From CAVTQY01 sp963736975 (GTDB lineage Bacteria; Pseudomonadota; Alphaproteobacteria; Acetobacterales; Acetobacteraceae), in contig CAVTQY010000001.1 in the NCBI GenBank assembly GCA_963736975.1, forward strand, positions 868,001 through 932,000: a stretch of 64,000 nucleotides of DNA, in the 5' to 3' direction. Positions within the stretch are counted from its first letter, which is position 1, and every line of letters begins with the position of its first letter. The notes under the pieces are model-generated. The model was not told the origin of the DNA, ran no database searches, and saw nothing but the letters and a program-made list of their open reading frames with translations. The position numbers and the translations under genes are program-made. Of the stretch, positions 63,327 through 64,000 are shown in pieces.

Positions 63327-63776
63327 TCATGCCTGCCGGACGCCGCGCGAAGCATGATCCCGAACGCCGCCAGCAGGCAGGCAATCGGCCAACGTATGCT
63401 CATCGAGCGAGCGGTAGAACTGCTCTTCCGCCGCCGCCAGACACACCCGCAAACCGCAGCGCGGCAGAAATGTGCAGTCGCAACTTTCGTCGCGGAAACA
63501 TGCCACCATCGCCTGCCCGTTCTCCAGATGCCTGATCAGCCGGCCCAGCCGGATCGCCCCGGGCGCCGCCTCCAGCACTACGCCTCCCGCCACGCCGCGC
63601 AGCGTACGGGTCAATCCCAGCCGACTCAGATCCTGCACGATCTTGTGCAGGTGATCGCGCGACAGCCCGCCCAATTCGGCGGCCAGCCGCTCCACCGTGA
63701 CCGGTCCGGCGGCCCGGCGCAGCGCCAGGTGCATCAACACGCGCAGCGCGATGTCGGTCGAGGTAAGCAGGCGCAT
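63327..63776 (-). CDS. nsrR: Rrf2 family regulator, NsrR-like
   Basis: A 149-residue winged-helix regulator. The N-terminus MRLLTSTDIALRVLMHLALR and LAAELGGLSRDHLHKIVQDL form the DNA-binding domain. A cysteine group in ACFRDESCDCTFLPRCGL (about 90-107) fits the 2Fe-2S/4Fe-4S site of Rrf2 proteins; the Cys-x5-Cys spacings resemble NsrR, the nitric-oxide sensor. IscR-type proteins differ in spacing but cannot be fully excluded. It is divergent from the RIC gene, and two matching palindromes lie between them. The ATG at 63776 is chosen over an upstream ATG (63788). Confidence 0.85.
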   Translation of the reverse strand: MRLLTSTDIALRVLMHLALRRAAGPVTVERLAAELGGLSRDHLHKIVQDLSRLGLTRTLRGVAGGVVLEAAPGAIRLGRLIRHLENGQAMVACFRDESCDCTFLPRCGLRVCLAAAEEQFYRSLDEHTLADCLPAGGVRDHASRGVRQA

Positions 63777-63795
63777 GAGTGCCCCCAAGGGAAAC

Positions 63796-63812
63796 TGGTA
63801 TTGACAATGCCA
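63796..63812. promoter_or_regulatory. Candidate NsrR/Rrf2 operator 1
   Basis: TGGTATTGACAATGCCA is a 7-3-7 inverted repeat (TGGTATT, rev-comp of AATGCCA with one mismatch). Its centre overlaps a TTGACA -35 box (63801-63806) facing the RIC gene. Confidence 0.6.
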
Positions 63813-63824
63813 GATCCAGGTTTA

Positions 63825-63841
63825 TGGTATCGGCAATACCA
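63825..63841. promoter_or_regulatory. Candidate NsrR/Rrf2 operator 2
   Basis: TGGTATCGGCAATACCA is a second 7-3-7 repeat of the same consensus (TGGTATY-N3-AATRCCA), 29 bp centre-to-centre from operator 1. It overlaps the likely -10 region TATGGT (63823-63828), 16 bases after the -35 box. Repression by the divergent regulator is inferred. Confidence 0.6.
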
Positions 63842-63898
63842 CTTTGCGGGCGCCCCGGCTACTCCCCGCGAAACACTACCGCACAGGAGATCTCGAAA

Positions 63899-64000
63899 AT
63901 GACCGCCACGTCATCGCAACCGGGAGCGTTCGAGACGCGCAGCCTTGCCGACATCGCGGCAACACTGCCCGGAGCGACCTCGCTTTTCCGCCGGCATAAG
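63899..64000 (+). CDS. Iron-centre repair protein (RIC/YtfE/ScdA), N-terminal part, cut by window edge
   Basis: The 34 visible codons read MTATSSQPGAFETRSLADIA and then TLPGATSLFRRHK. This is the start of the ScdA N-terminal domain (IAATLPGATxxFRRHxxDFCCGG), which precedes the di-iron hemerythrin domain. The family repairs iron-sulfur centres damaged by nitric oxide or oxidants and is a classic NsrR target. AGGAGA lies before the ATG at 63899. Most of the gene is beyond the right edge. Confidence 0.85.
   Translation, partial: MTATSSQPGAFETRSLADIAATLPGATSLFRRHK

Overview
The window is a 64 kb, GC-rich stretch of a Gram-negative bacterial chromosome. Several gene families point to an alphaproteobacterium, most likely in or near the Acetobacteraceae/Rhodospirillales: ELM1-like and DUF2336-like proteins, short alphaproteobacterial proteins ending in an ITLR motif, a TreS-maltokinase fusion beside a very long GlgE, and many periplasmic c-type cytochromes. 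This placement rests on family recognition, not on a search. There is no prophage, IS element or CRISPR array.

Layout. 1-7.5 kb: a cut-off sensor kinase; a four-gene nitrogen operon (class II amidotransferase, GXGXG protein, FMN glutamate-synthase domain, type III glutamine-synthetase homologue) resembling mgsABC-gmaS or glxBCD-glnT; an enolase-superfamily dehydratase; a quinone-reductase-like enzyme. 7.7-12.3 kb: a frameshifted small gene and the helicase Lhr. 12.3-15.1 kb: a decayed region with a hydrolase remnant and two related small ORFs, ending at tRNA-Arg(ACG). 15.3-21 kb: a solute-binding protein, a crotonase, an ELM1-like protein, a large uncharacterised protein and a RES-Xre toxin-antitoxin pair. 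21-25.7 kb: sulfur-related genes (MsrP, a D-cysteine desulfhydrase family enzyme, a MetE-like protein) and a methyltransferase. 25.7-28.9 kb: dapD-dapE with two paralogous membrane proteins. 29-39.9 kb: a diguanylate cyclase, a DUF2336 protein, an RHH regulator, a succinate-semialdehyde dehydrogenase, PhzF, a triple-PAS hybrid kinase, a 32-bp iterated array and exonuclease III.

40.1-57.4 kb is a seven-gene operon with nearly all junctions overlapping: glgE, treS-maltokinase, glgB, glgX, treZ, malQ, treY. Together these form a closed trehalose/alpha-glucan cycle. TreS-Mak and GlgE turn trehalose into glucan, GlgB branches it, GlgX and MalQ trim and recycle it, and TreY/TreZ turn glucan back into trehalose.

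57.4-64 kb: a 23-codon micro-ORF with an exceptionally long Shine-Dalgarno match, a GFA-family protein, then a leftward respiratory cluster: an Rrf2/NsrR-type regulator, two periplasmic cytochromes c, a 59-residue membrane peptide, ba3-type oxidase subunits II and I, and a membrane-anchored diheme cytochrome. Divergent from the regulator is the start of a RIC/YtfE iron-centre repair gene. Two matching palindromes lie between them, which suggests nitric-oxide control.

Five otherwise intact genes each carry one single-base frameshift (near 7723, 17002, 19635, 45505 and 47212). Sequencing or assembly error is at least as likely as real decay.
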